NCBI GenBank assembly: GCA_017979445.1
Contig: CM030709.1
Coordinates: 496,001 to 560,000, forward strand
From: Akebia trifoliata
Taxonomy: Eukaryota; Streptophyta; Magnoliopsida; Ranunculales; Lardizabalaceae
Length of the DNA stretch: 64,000 bases
Direction of reading: 5' to 3'
Shown here: piece by piece, positions 1 to 12,939 of the stretch
Layout: the number at the start of each line of letters is the position of its first letter
Position numbering within the stretch: the stretch's first letter is position 1
Notes under the pieces: model-generated
Databases searched by the model: none
What the model was told of the DNA's origin: nothing
Seen by the model: the letters and a program-made list of their open reading frames with translations, nothing else
Program-made: the position numbers and the translations under genes

Positions 1-929
1 CTTCAAATTATAAGTGAAAAAAATCATGCCATCTATGCCCTGTAATCGTGTGCCAATATGATGTGTCTTGCACTGAATCACATGCTGCATGCAATGTATT
101 AGCACGCAAGGATAGTATTATACTAATAATAGATGACACAAGATATAATGTCGATAATAATTCTTAATAGTTTCAACTTTTTTCGAACATAATGTGTATT
201 TGAGTGATTTGATTGTGGCTATTTTTAAATTTACTGGTTTTGTTTTTTTAAATTTGAGACCTCATGGAAAGGAATTTACAATCCATTGCATCTATAGGTA
301 AAAAAAATAAATAAAATTAAATGATCTTAAGACCAATTTATGCACAAATTATTAATAGATGACATGGTTGGAACTTGGGCAACAAGCATCATATGTATAT
401 GAGTTTGCAAAGTTCTGAGTTTTAGAAGGGTACTTGGTATTTTAATGGTCATGGTAGGAACATAACCTCAAGACATTGTCTATATAAATGTCTATATAAA
501 TAAACAAAGAATTTCCTGAGTAGGTTTTGTAGGCCAGTTTTATTTACTTTTTGTCCTTAAGCAAATTGATGACGTCTTCTTTGGGCAATTCTGTTTTTTT
601 GATAGGCAAGCATGTCAAGGAGTTATTTGCCTATTATGTGGGAGAACTATTCAATTTTAACCATGTGGTACATTGGTTTTGTGATATAATTCAGTTTTGG
701 CGGGCCACGATCACATGGCTGCCTTAATACAAGTAGAGGCCCAAGAGGGGAAATTTAAATAAGGCCTTTTTGATATGTTATGTAATATATTAACATTAAT
801 AATATTAATTAATTCTTTATATAGTAAAGAAAATTTACTTGAAATCTATTCTTCTCATTTTTGAGATGCAAATGTATGAATTACGTTTTTGTATTTAAGT
901 TTTGCTAATATTGCATTTTCAATAGATAA

Positions 930-1545
930 TATGACTAATCCACTTAATACCTTTGTCTTCAACCTCTAGCCAAACTCCCTTGATTTTTCTTCTCAAAACC
1001 AATCATCTACCTCAACCTTCAAACCTCTAGTCATGATAGTATTTTTTGTTAAAGTATAAAAGGATAAAATTTTGGATAGAAAAATCTAGGGTTTTGTACA
1101 ATGGGTTAAGACAACGTAGAAAACATTGGGCCAAAAAAAGGTTGAATAGATTGAAAATGATAGGTTTTGGGTATAAAATAATTTAGGATTTTTGGAAAAG
1201 TAATAAATAATTAAATTTTGGATTAAATAATCTAAGGGTCTTCAGTAAAAAAAAAATCCAGGTGTTTTTATAAGCGGTTATTACTTGCTTGAAAATGATG
1301 AATTAAAGATAAGGTTGATTTGATTAAAAAATATATATAGTAAAGATTTAAGAGCTTGAAGATGACTGATTTTGGGAAGAAAATTTGGGGATTTTGGCCA
1401 AAGACTGAAGACTAGGGTATTTAGATCTTTTTTTCATTAGCATATTAAGAAGACTGAGGTCAAGGTAGGCATTCCATTAACTTTAAAATATAGGGTGGTG
1501 TCTCTAATACTCACCAAAACTTGGAGGTTTGTCTAAATACCTTTT
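930..1545. repeat. Degenerate copy of the foldback repeat at 18272-19024
   Basis: Many short blocks recur in the same order as in 18272-19024: a phrase like 'cttcaacctct', 'aggttgaatagatt', 'gagcttgaagatg', 'aagactgaggtcaa' and 'ggtgtctctaa'. The ends carry complementary pyrimidine- and purine-rich segments, as in a foldback transposon. This is an old, diverged copy and its limits are approximate. I recognise no coding capacity. Confidence 0.5.
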
Positions 1546-2387
1546 GTTTTTCTTTAAAAACTTCCAATGCATGAAAACTTATTAGGAGTTCCTATTTTAT
1601 GGGAATTTTCAAATTGAGTTCTAATTGTATTTTTTTGGTAAACTATCGGGGGGGGGGGGGTGGTTATGAAGAATTTTATTTCCCCTTTTAACGTTCATTG
1701 TATTGGATTCTTAAAAGGAAATTTTTTTTTTTTTTTTTTGGGGGTCTTAGGCAACATCCTAACTTGCCTTATGGTTGAGCTCTAATCACATCAATCCTAT
1801 CAACTGTAGTAAACCATGAAAGAGTAGTAGGTGTGGTAGTTGGATGGGTGAAAAGGAGTTATATTGTTTGTGGGGGAGACAATAGTTTATTATAGACAAG
1901 AGATCAGTTGATGGAAAGGTCGGTTGCAATCATGATCCTAAGGTGCCTTGATTGCTAATCATTTTGCTTTTGGAGAGGTGTAAATGTGAGGCGAGATTTT
2001 GATCACAGGTCAGTGGTATTACCATACAGAGACTTTAGCACCTCACCAAAGTAGCACCCTAATTGCAAAGTCAAGTCTCTCAGTATTAGCTTCTAGAGAA
2101 TAAGATATAGCTGGAGAAAGCTAGCTGTTGCAAAGCCTAAAATATCCCGTTATCTTTGAGAAGCATCCCTATTGTCTATGATCTAGAAGGCATATGTAGA
2201 AATAAAGAAGAGAAAAAAGCATTGTTCTTTTGGTGGAGCAACTAAGAGTTTATTTAACTTGAGAAATTGAAAAAAGTTCAAACTATGTAGCATGGATAGA
2301 ATTAGAATTATTTGAACTCTAAAGGTCTTGTGGAAATACTAAGGTGGGCATGTATCCTAACTATCTTGTTTTAAGTTGTGGGAGCTA

Positions 2388-2470
2388 CCACCACCACCAC
2401 AACAAGCCTTATCTCAAAGATTTGGGATCAACTAAACGACTAAGTTGACTTCATATCTTATTTCATCATG
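2388..2470 (+). mobile_element. Possible Au-type SINE remnant
   Basis: The segment has CCACCACCACCACAACAAG followed by 'ccttatctcaaagatttggg', which resembles the conserved 3-prime half of the plant Au SINE (a CAACAACAA tract, then a CCTTATCCCA-like motif and a GGGGTCGGCTAC-like motif). The latter part is diverged. The call rests on remembered consensus only. Confidence 0.35.
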
Positions 2471-3452
2471 TCCATGAATGTTCTTTTGGCTTTTCCTCTT
2501 GCTCTTTTACATGAGAGCTGTGTAACATAGTTAATCAAATTGTTAATTTCTCACATCCGAATCTTAGAAAATCCTTTTAGCCGTAACACATGATCATAGG
2601 TTTATTGTCAAATTTCGATTTCTCGATGATACCCTCTGATCTAATTTAAGCTCCATAACAGAGAGATTATATAGTTTTACATTAATAGATTGTTGGTGTT
2701 GTCTATAACTCTTAAGCATGCTAACTGGACTGACATGCAGGAATCTTCTATTCTCAGTCCTGCTTTGAGAATCTCATACCACCAGCTATTGCTACTACTA
2801 GGACTGTATAATCCACCATTAGCAGTCCTAGTAGATGGTGTAAAAGGTTTAAGGAATTTAGGGGTATATTCTTCGAAGATTTCCTTGTTAGATGGGAGAG
2901 GGTGTGTAATGTAGATATGGGGTAATCTTGTTTCTTTTCTTTGGCAGCTTGACCGCCTTTTGATAGGTTTGTACTCCTTTCTTTCGGTCGGTCCCATCAA
3001 CCTCTGTTATTATGAAATGAATTTATCTTTACCTATACAAAAATAATAATCCACCATTAACATCTCTTATGTTGTGATTGAAATCTAGTTATCATTAAAA
3101 GTTTTAGTTACTAGTTGTCATAATTCATTAAGATTGAACTTTTAATACTGTGTGAAATTATATGTATAAAATTTTTAGCTGCTCCTACTGTTCAAATTTT
3201 TCAATAGCCACTCGTGCTCCCAAAGCCACAAAGCCTGTTGTCACTTGATAGCATCATACAACTACATTTTCTAGCTGCAAGGAATTCTGTTTATTTATGT
3301 GATCAAAGGAGGAAAGGACAATTTTTTTATAAATATAATCATCTACAAATTACTTAAAAGTTTTGAAAAAAGATCTATTACCTCAATGTATTACGATTTC
3401 AATAATTTTTTTCTTCATTTTGGTACGCCTCTTGATATGGCATTGATTACAG

Positions 3453-6400
3453 GTCTACTTATGAGCAATTAGTTTTCTGTGACACGTTCCACTTAAAAGA
3501 ATCTGGTTGGAGGGAGTGCAGTTCTTGTGGCAAGGTAAACTGGTAGTGTAATAGTTTTAGTTTTTCTTTCTTCCTTCTTTTGTCTTTTAAGTTGTTATGT
3601 GCTATATATCTAATCGAGTTTTTTAATGGCAGCATCTCCATTGTGGCTGTATTGCTTCAAAGTCTTTGCTTGAGTTACTTGATAATGGGGGTGTAGAGTG
3701 TATTAGCTGTGTGAAGAGTTCTGAACTTTCCACGGTAAGATGCTTACATAAACCGTTGCGAAATCATGCCTTTTCGTTAACCTTCATAAAGCTTTGGGTT
3801 ATGTGCCTTGAAACATTCTTTGTTGGTTCTGTATTGACGAAGAGAAGATGCAATGCCACTTTTAGTGGATGTATCGACCTTTGCCCTCTTGTCTTAAGCT
3901 GCGTAATTCCACTTTTTCAATTAGTCATGTTACTTATCAATATCAATTCTCTAAATGTCTCTGCCATTTTCCTGAATTTATGTCCAATCTTTGTATTTCT
4001 GGTTATTTTGGTTGAGTCATCATTAAGAACTTAAGATACCATATATCCTTGTTTGTGGTAGCTAGTGTTCAGGTACATGTAATTGTGTTTCACAATAATG
4101 CATGGGATCTTACAAATTAATGGATAATAAGGAGTGGAGAAAAGGATCATTGGGGTGGGGGTGCAGGACACGACAGATACATTAGTGGACATGGAGTTTA
4201 TATGATCAAGAAGCAATAGAGTGGTTGAATTTTTTCTAATGAAATTTTATCTTAATATTTGTTAAGTTTTTTGCTACCAGATTTTAGTACTTGTTAGGGT
4301 ACTGTTAACCATTTATTTGGTTTCCTTTTCTGCATATATTGGATATTTAATGGGCAATGCTCTTGAAGTGCTGATGAAAAGAACTCCATCTCTCAACCCT
4401 CTGATATTTCTGAACTTCTTGGAATTTATGCAGATCCCAAGTGATGAAAAGCCAGATGAATTTGCTGCAACAGAAACAGATAATGTTGGAGAAATGCAAT
4501 CTATTTCTGTGGACAATAAAATGGTAGGAGATGGTGTTGATATGGGAAAGTTTATGCAATTGGGCAATATTGAGGGTAATGAGCGGAAAAGCTTGCTTCA
4601 ATCTCAGAAAGATGACATAAATGGCTCTCTTGGGCAAATCAAAAGAGAGCAAGTCATACTTCCAACGAAAGAAGGCGGAAGCACAAGCTTTTCAAACTTC
4701 AATCGAGTATCCATTGGACCATCTCAACTTGCCAGACATCATAATAACAAAGAAACCGTAGGGGCTAAAGATATGTACGAATCACTAGCCCAGACATGCT
4801 TGAGTATCAGCTTGGGCGCCCCCTCGGGAACAGCAAATCTTGCACTGCCCATTACTGGTGCAGCTGCAGTTATGGAAGGAAGGGAACAGAGCAAAATACC
4901 ACTTTCCTTTATACAAGGACAAAGGTCCCGCCATCTTTTGCCCAAGCCACCAAGGATGGGTCTTGGCACCGGTCCAGAGGCATCAAAAGAAATGCTGCCA
5001 CAGATACGTGTTGCAAGACCACCTGTTGAGGGACGGGGGCGGAACCAGTTGCTTCCACGCTATTGGCCAAGGATCACAGACCAAGAACTGCAGCAAATTT
5101 CTGGAGAGTATCCACAATTGTATCAATTTCTTTATTTTGAAATAATCTGCTGCAGAATTATACATATATTGTTTCACAGTTGTATATGTTTATGCTTATC
5201 TGTTTATCCAAACAATGTGATCCCCATGACTATATTTAAGTTCGAATTCCACAATTGTGCCACTTTTCGAGAAGGTTCTGAGTGCCAGTGATGCTGGTCG
5301 AATTGGTCGTTTAGTTCTTCCAAAGGCCTGTGCAGAGGTTAGTTGGAAAAGTACTGTATTACTGTTCTGCACATGTACTCCATACTTGGAGTTCTTTCCT
5401 TGTTGAGAGTTTTCCATTGTTGGTTTTGCTTGTTATGTATCTGTTGAACACAAAACCATGTGCAGGCATATTTTCCTCCTATCTCTCAACCAGAAGGCCT
5501 TCCTTTAAGGATTCGAGATGTGAAAGGGAAAGACTGGGTATTTCAGTTCAGATTTTGGCCTAATAACAACAGCAGGATGTATGTGTTAGAGGGTGTAACA
5601 CCTTGCATACAGTCCATGCAATTGCAAGCTGGTGATACAGGTGTTTTATATCCCTCTTTTACTAGCTCCAACGTAGTAAATATAGCATGGATTGTTGTGG
5701 TTTATGGTCTGTAGATCTTAGACTCTGAATTAATCTTTAGTTACATTGATGCATATGTTCAAGTTCTTCATTCATTCCAGATAATTTGCCAACTTACTGA
5801 TTTTCACTGTATCACACAATTTTACGTGTAAGTGGTGGCATGCTGTGTGCATTAATTAATCCTTAGGTCTTTGTTTTGAATCATTGTTGTTGCAGTGACG
5901 TTCAGCCGATTAGATCCTGAAGGAAAACTTGTTATGGGATTTCGAAAGGCATCAAACTCTGCGACTCTGCAGGTACTTTCACTACTTTCAACATAGGTGT
6001 CCACACACAGGAACCATATTAGAGTTTTGTTAGCACACTGACAATTATCTGATTATTAATTAAACAGGAGACCCACATATCTGCCATTGCTAATGGTTCA
6101 CTTGCAAACGAAACATTCTTTTCGGGTGTTATTGAGAACCTACCTTACTCTGGCCTTCTTCAGTCTCTCAAGGGAAGTACAGATCCTCACCTAAATGCTC
6201 TGTCAGAACATTTGCATTCAGTTGATGGGGATGTAGGCTGGCGTAAAACTGAGAAGCATGGAGGAAGGCCAAATGAGAGCTTGATGCAGCCATTGCTGGT
6301 TCCAGAAAAGAAAAGGAGCCGTAACATTGGTTCCAAAAGCAAGAGGTTACTCATAGATAGCGAAGATGCTCTGGAGTTGAAGCTTACATGGGAAGAGGCG

Positions 6401-9400
6401 CAGGAGTTACTGCGCCCACCTCCAAGTATTAAACCTAGCATAGTCATGATAGATGATCATGCATTTGAAGAATATGAAGTAAGTAATATCCCAAGTATTA
6501 TCAAACAGTATATTTTATTTGTTTCACTTTTAATTTTTATCGGGAAAGCACCTTATATGCTTTATATTTCCATTCCTTCTTTTGGGGAATATATCCTTGT
6601 ATCTGTTCTAGTATCCGGCACTAATACACTGTACTTGCATTAGATAACTATTAAAAGTAACCTTGATTAACAACTGAGATCAAAGTATGAAACTAAAATG
6701 AGGGCCATATGACCAAAATTTATCTGTAAGATATAGATATATAGAGCTTATTTATTTATAGAGTATTTTTTTCACAAGCTTCCAATTTCTTCCAGTTGAA
6801 GATTGAGAAGCAGAACAGCATATCCTCCCTGAATTTGTTGCACTAAATGAGTCTTCAATCTCATTAAGCTGGTTATTATAAGGTGTAGAGAAAAATGGTG
6901 TCAATCTGCGACTACATTGAATGTTACTGGGAAATAACGTGTTTGTCAGAACAATCATATATGATCCTGGAAGATTAGCAGTGGAAGATTTCTGATTCCT
7001 TGTGGTGCAAGGAGCCTGATCCAGTTGTTTTGTTAATTTGATTTCCTTTTGCTGGGGTTTCCTAGGAGTTTAGATAACTTTTAATCTTAATTAATAACAT
7101 TCTGAAATCTCTATAGTAAACATTTAAGTGGAACTTTTCTTGTTCACAATTTACTAATTTTCTGTTTAGCGACAGAAAATAGAGTTATTTTCTGGATAAG
7201 TTCCAGTGCATATTTGCTCACTTGCATAATAAACATCAAGATTGAAGTTGGGAGTTGGAACTTTTTTTTCTCTTGAAACTCTAACTTGCAAGTTACTGAA
7301 AAGTACCCATTATTGCTATTTACTGAAACTTTCATGGACTGGTCTAGGAGCTTCTCATGCAACCCTTGTTGGTTTCAGCTAAACTAGGTGACTGACCTCT
7401 CTAACAGATGCATGTTATTTCTATCATACAGGAACCCCCAGTTTTCGGGAAAAGGACGATCTTCACAACCAAACCATCTGGGTAAGGTTTTCCATAATTT
7501 ATAGTTAGTATATCAGAAAGATAGGCAAATCTATTGGGATCCTTTTTGCTGTAAATTATTGTCGTGTGACCATCAAATATAATTCCATCAATGGTCAGAA
7601 GGTTGCTTATGGATTTGAAGATCTCGTTGGCGACATCCATCGAATGATGCAATTTCATTTTCTTATCCGCTTGCTTGGAAATTCCTACTAAATGCACATT
7701 TTATTTCCCAGAGATGCAGTAGGATAGCCATTTAATACTGAATTTACTGACTTGCTCTTCCAGGGGACAAGATCAATGGGCTCAGTGTGATAGTTGCTCC
7801 AAATGGCGAAGGTTGCCTGTAGATGTTCTTCTGCCTCCAAAATGGACATGCATGGACAATACTTGGGACCCAAAAAGGTCAGTGACAGGTTTTTCCATGT
7901 GACGGCTTTCTATGGGGAGAAGTACCTGATGTATGTATCTTTATTTTTATCATTTATGACTTGCTTGCAGGTGTGCATGTTCTGTAGCGGATGAGTTGAG
8001 CCCAATGGAACAGGAAAATCTTCTCAGGCTAAATATAGGTACTGTGGAATTTTATGTTTCCATTGAACACAAAGCACCACTGCAGAAACTTATTGTTTAG
8101 AAAATTAGTAATTTTAGTTTCTTAGTTGGGTTGGTTCTTGAAGATAAATTATGAGCTGTCTTGTTGCTACTACCCTTGGTTGAACCTGTAAGTGTGTCCA
8201 TCAATCCCCCATGGATGTGCATGGTTTTTCATCATTTTAGTTGTTGGGTTGTCCAATGTTTAAACATGTTATTCGCTCTATTTCTGCATGAGATGGAAGG
8301 GATAAATATGATCCCAGAGACTAGTAATTATTAGTTGACAACCACATTAATTATGTGACAACCCTTACGCATTCCTAACAGAAACTAGGCATGGTATTGG
8401 ATGACCTTATGCATACATGCAATACCTACTAATATGACCATGCATGCATTTATTCTACCATACATTTATACATGTATGCATATTGGTGTTGATTTTGGTG
8501 CATTTGAGCTTGTATATATATGGCATCTGTGCATGGATTTATTGAAGTTGTCATGATAAAATGCATGTACGCATGTTCCAAGTAAAACATGCATGAAATG
8601 AAAATTTATGTAGATGGAGTTAAGACTCATTATAGATTCTTGATGATGCAAGTGTGCCTGCTGTAATGTTCTTGGATGTATGAGTGGAGCATCTAAATGA
8701 AGATGCCTTAGAACTCAGGAATAGCAACATTCATGTGGATGTGATTTTTAGGAATATTTTCTGCCAAATCATTTGTGATACACTTCTTTATGTACATATG
8801 GCACCCCCTCAGAGCTATGGCATTAATTTTGGACTGCACTTTGAACATCTAAAAATAGATTTAATTTTTTTTTTTTGATAAATATAAATTATATAAATGA
8901 AGAGGCGAAAGGGAGGCTGAGGTAGCCCCCAAACAACAATATGAGCAAAACAACAAGAAAAAGAGAAAGAAAGCAAAAAATACATGTCCTGCGTGGGGCC
9001 ACGAGTCACTAATGTTATCCCAATTAAAAACAAAGTCTTGGAAACACACTCCCTCAAAGTTTTTATTCAACTTTGACCAAAGAAAGAGCAAACCCAAGAT
9101 TTCCAAGATCACAGTGTGAGACAAGCTCTCCTTGCTATGAAATACCCTGTTGTTTCGTTCTCTCCATAGACCCCAAGCAATTGCGAACGGTATGATAGTC
9201 CAGAGAAGCCTTTTTCTAGAATCGAAGATATTTAAACTCCAACCCTCCGGAAGCGCCAAAACAGATAAAGGAAGTACCCAATCCACCTGGAAACGGGATA
9301 AGAAAAACATCCAAATACCTCGGGAAAAAGGACAATGAATAAGTATGTGGTTAATAGACTCCCCATCCCTAGAACATAGAAAGCAAAAATTTGGAGTAAT

Positions 9401-10848
9401 CCACCATCGATAGATCAAATTATCCAAGGTGAGGATTCTTTCCAAAGAGGCAAGCCATAGAAAAAAAGACACCTTTGAAGGAACAGGAGCGGACCAAACA
9501 ATGGATGGAGATCCTACTTCTTCTTTCTATTTTATTCTAGTTATTCATATTCTTTCTTGGGCTAAGTTGGTAGTGACAATAACAAAGAGATTCATGCTTA
9601 GGATCAAAGCCGTTACAGCATGATGTATGCAGGGGTATAAAGTTTATTGTAGACCGAAAGTTTTCTATCACCCCTTCTCAGACACAAAAGGTAAAAGGGA
9701 GTTCAAATGGGGTTTTTAATGGAGAGAACTAACAAATGGTTAAAAGATTTTATGGGATGGAAATTTAGGTTATTGGTGCTCTAATTTAAAGGAAAAGGGA
9801 AAAAATAATAGAGAATAAAAAAAGAGAGAGCAGGGCACCCAGTATTCTATATCAGCCTAGGATCTTCAATAGTTTTGAGTCACCGCAGTAAAAGCTGAGG
9901 ATAAAATCAGCACCTCCCAAGCTTCCATTTCTGGTAGATGGATAAGTCCTCAGTGCATTTTCATGCTTTCAGCTATCTTTATATCATGTATTATTTTTTC
10001 AGGTAAAATTTTGCAATAATTAATTCAAAATTTGTTTTACAGATTTCAGAAAAAGGAGAATTGCAGCAAGCAATAAGGCAATCCAACATGAACCTACTGG
10101 CCTAGATGCGCTGGCTAATGCTGCAGTTCTCGGAGACAACAGGAGTGAGTCAGGCACCTCTGTTGCAACCACCACTAAGCACCCCCGGCATCGCCCTGGC
10201 TGCACATGCATTGTATGCATCCAGCCCCCCAGCGGGAAAGGCCCCAAGCACAAACCCACATGCACATGCAATGTGTGCATGACTGTGAAGCGCCGCTTCA
10301 AAACACTCATGATGCGCAAGAAGAAACGCCAGTCAGAGAAGGAGGCAGAGATCGCCCAGAGGAAGCACCATACCTGGGGTGGTTCCAAGGATGAAGTTGA
10401 AGTAGATAGTGCCTCAAGGTGCACCTTATTGCCTTTAGATACTGAAGACAATGAAGGCAGGCGAGGAAATATATTGGAGTCTGGCAGCCATAGCAAAATC
10501 ATAACTGAGAAGGCCTCTGACATCAGCAACAAGGGTCACATAGACTTGAATTGTCATCCTGAACGTGAAGATGAACTGCAAGCAGGTTCGGCACGTATGA
10601 GCATGATGAGCCTTCTTCAGGTGGCGAATCTTCCATTAGAAACATATCTGAAGCAGAATGGGCTTACAAGCTTGGTATCTGAGCAGCAAGCCAGTTCTAG
10701 CTCCCATTTATTGCCACAGGCAACTGGGGAAAGCGAGGGACGGCCGCCTGACGAGGGCTACTTTGCTTCTGTGGTTTGTGAGCGTGAGAGTGGTGGTGGT
10801 GATGAAGGGTATTGTGGGTCAGATCAAGCCCGAAACGATCCAGTTTGA
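3453..10848 (+). CDS. VAL1-like: B3-domain transcriptional repressor, VAL/HSI2 family (5-prime partial)
   Basis: Nuclear repressor that binds RY (CATGCA) elements and recruits Polycomb and HDAC activity to silence seed-maturation genes (family knowledge). Exons read by frame: 3453-3534, 3633-3734, 4434-5107, 5241-5337, 5466-5640, 5896-5972, 6068-6478, 7432-7481, 7764-7877, 7971-8038, 10043-10848. They join without a frame break into 884 residues plus stop; about 40 N-terminal residues are missing. Domains in order: PHD-like Cys-rich module ([21 protein letters not shown]); a linker ending in [19 protein letters not shown]3 domain ([18 protein letters not shown] to [12 protein letters not shown]); CW zinc finger ([15 protein letters not shown] to WTC); a Cys-rich GCTCIVC/TCTCNVC block with [17 protein letters not shown]-type motif [10 protein letters not shown] near the C terminus. 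VAL1 versus VAL2 cannot be settled by eye. The 2-kb last intron carries an RY cluster and an antisense LINE scrap. Confidence 0.95.
8218..8595. promoter_or_regulatory. Intronic cluster of RY (CATGCA/TGCATG) motifs
   Basis: In 378 bp of the last VAL intron there are six separate RY loci: 8218, 8416, 8439-8448 (overlapping copies), 8530, 8562 and 8588-8595. Counting both strands and overlaps gives nine hexamers where about 0.2 would be expected by chance. RY is the site bound by B3 domains of the VAL and ABI3/FUS3/LEC2 families. Whether these sites function is inference; a local CATG-rich repeat is the alternative. Confidence 0.4.
8866..9510 (-). mobile_element. 5-prime truncated LINE (non-LTR retrotransposon) fragment in VAL intron
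   Basis: On the minus strand an open frame of about 200 codons (9472 to 8861) encodes the C-terminal zinc-binding region of plant LINE reverse transcriptases: [14 protein letters not shown], a Cys/His array [18 protein letters not shown] and then [14 protein letters not shown], as in zf-RVT domains. It runs out into an A-rich tail, seen as the T run at 8866-8876 on the plus strand, which marks the 3-prime end. It is antisense to the VAL gene and within its last intron. RT and endonuclease parts are absent, so it is a dead fragment. I could not identify target-site duplications. Confidence 0.8.
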
Positions 10849-10956
10849 GATATTGTTTGTTTGTTTTTTTTTTTTTTTTCAAAGAGTCATTATGTTGTTC
10901 TAATGGGTGATCTTTTCATCTGAGTAGTGATATGGGAGGTGCAATTGTATGTAAAT

Positions 10957-10991
<35 letters not shown>

Positions 10992-11057
10992 TGGGTATAA
11001 GTGGGTGGTTTTATGTTTGTGTTTGTAGGTGTGCCTGTTTTTACTCTTTTATGAGTG

Positions 11058-11093
<36 letters not shown>

Positions 11094-12055
11094 ACATGGA
11101 CAACTCAAATGATCACTGAATCAGTTTAATGGCTATCACAAGTACATTGAATTTTTTTATATTTGATATCTCATATGAGAAATCCTCTATTTATAATGCC
11201 AACCTTATTGCATGAAAACAATCTGATCAATTCCCAACAACAAGCTTTTTATTTTTATATTTTTGAAATTCAGACCTTGTTAAAAAAAAAAAAAAAACCA
11301 AGAAATAGTGAACTACAGTGCTTTCTGACCGCATTCTTCCTAAAATGTCTCAAAAACAAACACCAACTAAAAACATACCTTCAAAGTTGGGGAAGAATGA
11401 ACATGTATGTAGGATGAAAAGAAAAAATAATAGATAAAATAAAAGCATTAAAATGAAAAATGTAAAAGAGATGTGCAAAAAAGAAAAAATAAATAAAAGA
11501 CATTTGACTATAAATAGATGAATTGAATGGAGGAAGAAAAATTTTCGGGGTAAGACTCTGTTAGATGATTAAAAACAGATCCTCCTTTTTGACTTAATAG
11601 TATCTTAATTTTCCACATTACTGAGCTTTAAGCCCAGTCAGAGAAAATTGGTTTTTGGAATTTGAGTTTTTTTCTTCCTTCCAATCTCTATTAGTTAACG
11701 CGGACACAGAAATGTCTCCACCTACCAATCCAACCACTTAATTCAATTTTTGAAATATTCAAAGTTCTAGGGTATGGATCCTCCGCTCCATTTCAATAAA
11801 ATAGCTTGATTGGTAAATTATAAACCTTATTTTCATCATTCATTTGTTAGAAAAATAATTTTCAAATTAAATCTGGAGAAAAAACACCAATCATTCTAGA
11901 AAGGGTGTTCCTCGTGAAGGGAAAAAAAAACAAAAAAAAAAAACCCTCAACTCTAGAGCAAAGAATCAGGTGTTTTATTTTTTAATTTGTTAAATTTATA
12001 TGTAAGTTGTGCACTTAATTAAGAGTTTTGAAAAGTAGTGCAATGAATTTATCAA

Positions 12056-12289
12056 GAATCGTGATAATCTGACTACCTCATGTGGAAAACTCAATTGACT
12101 ATCCTGATGTGACAAGTTTGGGAACTGTACATCTACACATGTCAAGATACACAGCTGTACTTCCACTTAAAAAAAGTGTATCTCAAGGAAACCGGGTATC
12201 CCAAGGAGCACAGATTTACAATTCTCGAATTTGTCACGCCAGGTAGTCGATTGAGTATGCCACATGGGGTAGTTAGATTATCACGATTC
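12056..12289. mobile_element. Palindromic MITE, Mutator-like by 9-bp target duplication
   Basis: The 234-bp element begins GAATCGTGATAATCTG and ends with the near inverse AGATTATCACGATTC. The inverted arms extend about 60 bp inwards. It is flanked by ATTTATCAA (12047-12055) and ACTTATCAA (12290-12298), a 9-bp duplication with one mismatch, which is typical of Mutator-like elements. No coding capacity. Related copies lie at about 35188-35403 and, more diverged, 41500-41645. Confidence 0.7.
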
Positions 12290-12759
12290 ACTTATCAACG
12301 AGTGTACTTTCTGATTCTCCTTTAATGCACAATGTTCTATAAGTAAAATAATCAATTTGCCTTTTAAAAAAAAAATGATCAATTTTCCCACGTAGAAAGG
12401 AGAAAGGAGGATACATAAACATCAAACAATAATGAGTGAAAGACTAATAATAATAAGAGTCATGGTAATCTGACTTAGGCACGTGGCAGGATCGGAAACC
12501 GTAGATATGCTCTCCTCTCCTCAGGATACAAATGCTTTAATCAGATTATCAGCACTCTAATAATAATAAGCAACTTTTGAATGGGAGCCAATTACAATTA
12601 AAAGAACAATGTAATACAAGAGAGTGCAATAAATTACATAAAATTATCCTTTAAAGCATTATTACAAAGCCAATGCTCACATTATTACCATAAGAATAAG
12701 AAAGACAAAATATGGAAAATCCTTTGGGGGATTTTGTTTTTCACTGCATTTATGTGATA

Positions 12760-12872
12760 GTGATAAATGTCTTTCATCGAGATATGAGTAAAAAACATCT
12801 ACGGTTATGTGGCCACCTCCACGTCAGAAATGTGAGAATCACAGTAAATCCCTTTGTCACCCCAGCATTACT
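12760..12872. mobile_element. MITE fragment, family with TIR ending in GTCACCCCAGCA
   Basis: The block CCACGTCAGAAATGTGAGAA...CACCCCAGCATTACTC recurs at 13050-13106 in the same orientation and at 51726-51785 in the opposite one. The three copies define a foldback family whose terminal part reads GCTGGGGTGACA on the reverse strand. The left end of this copy is indistinct. Confidence 0.55.
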
Positions 12873-12939
12873 CATAAAATATAATTCTCTTCATTGAGAT
12901 AAAATGAAACTTTTATGGAAAATGTTGAAATGAGAAAAA

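Larger units (their letters stand above)
1..3452. other. No coding exon; probable first intron of the VAL gene plus repeats
   Basis: I see no plausible exon here. The first visible VAL exon (3453) begins in the middle of a codon, so this stretch is most likely a long first intron, with the initiating exon before base 1. It holds a degenerate repeat at about 930-1545, a G13 run near 1649-1661, a T run near 1722-1739, and a possible SINE scrap near 2388. Open frames at 2677-3000 and 2690-2914 overlap on opposite strands and resemble no protein I know. Confidence 0.6.

Noticed and set aside
4317..5291. 324-codon open frame on + as a separate gene
   Set aside because: It is VAL exon 4434-5107 extended into both flanking introns; the residues outside do not match the family.
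8861..9472. 203-codon minus-strand frame as a host gene
   Set aside because: It matches the zinc-binding end of LINE reverse transcriptase and lies inside an intron with an A tail.
10020..10532. 170-codon minus-strand frame opposite the last VAL exon
   Set aside because: It is antisense to a strongly supported coding exon and has no domain of its own.
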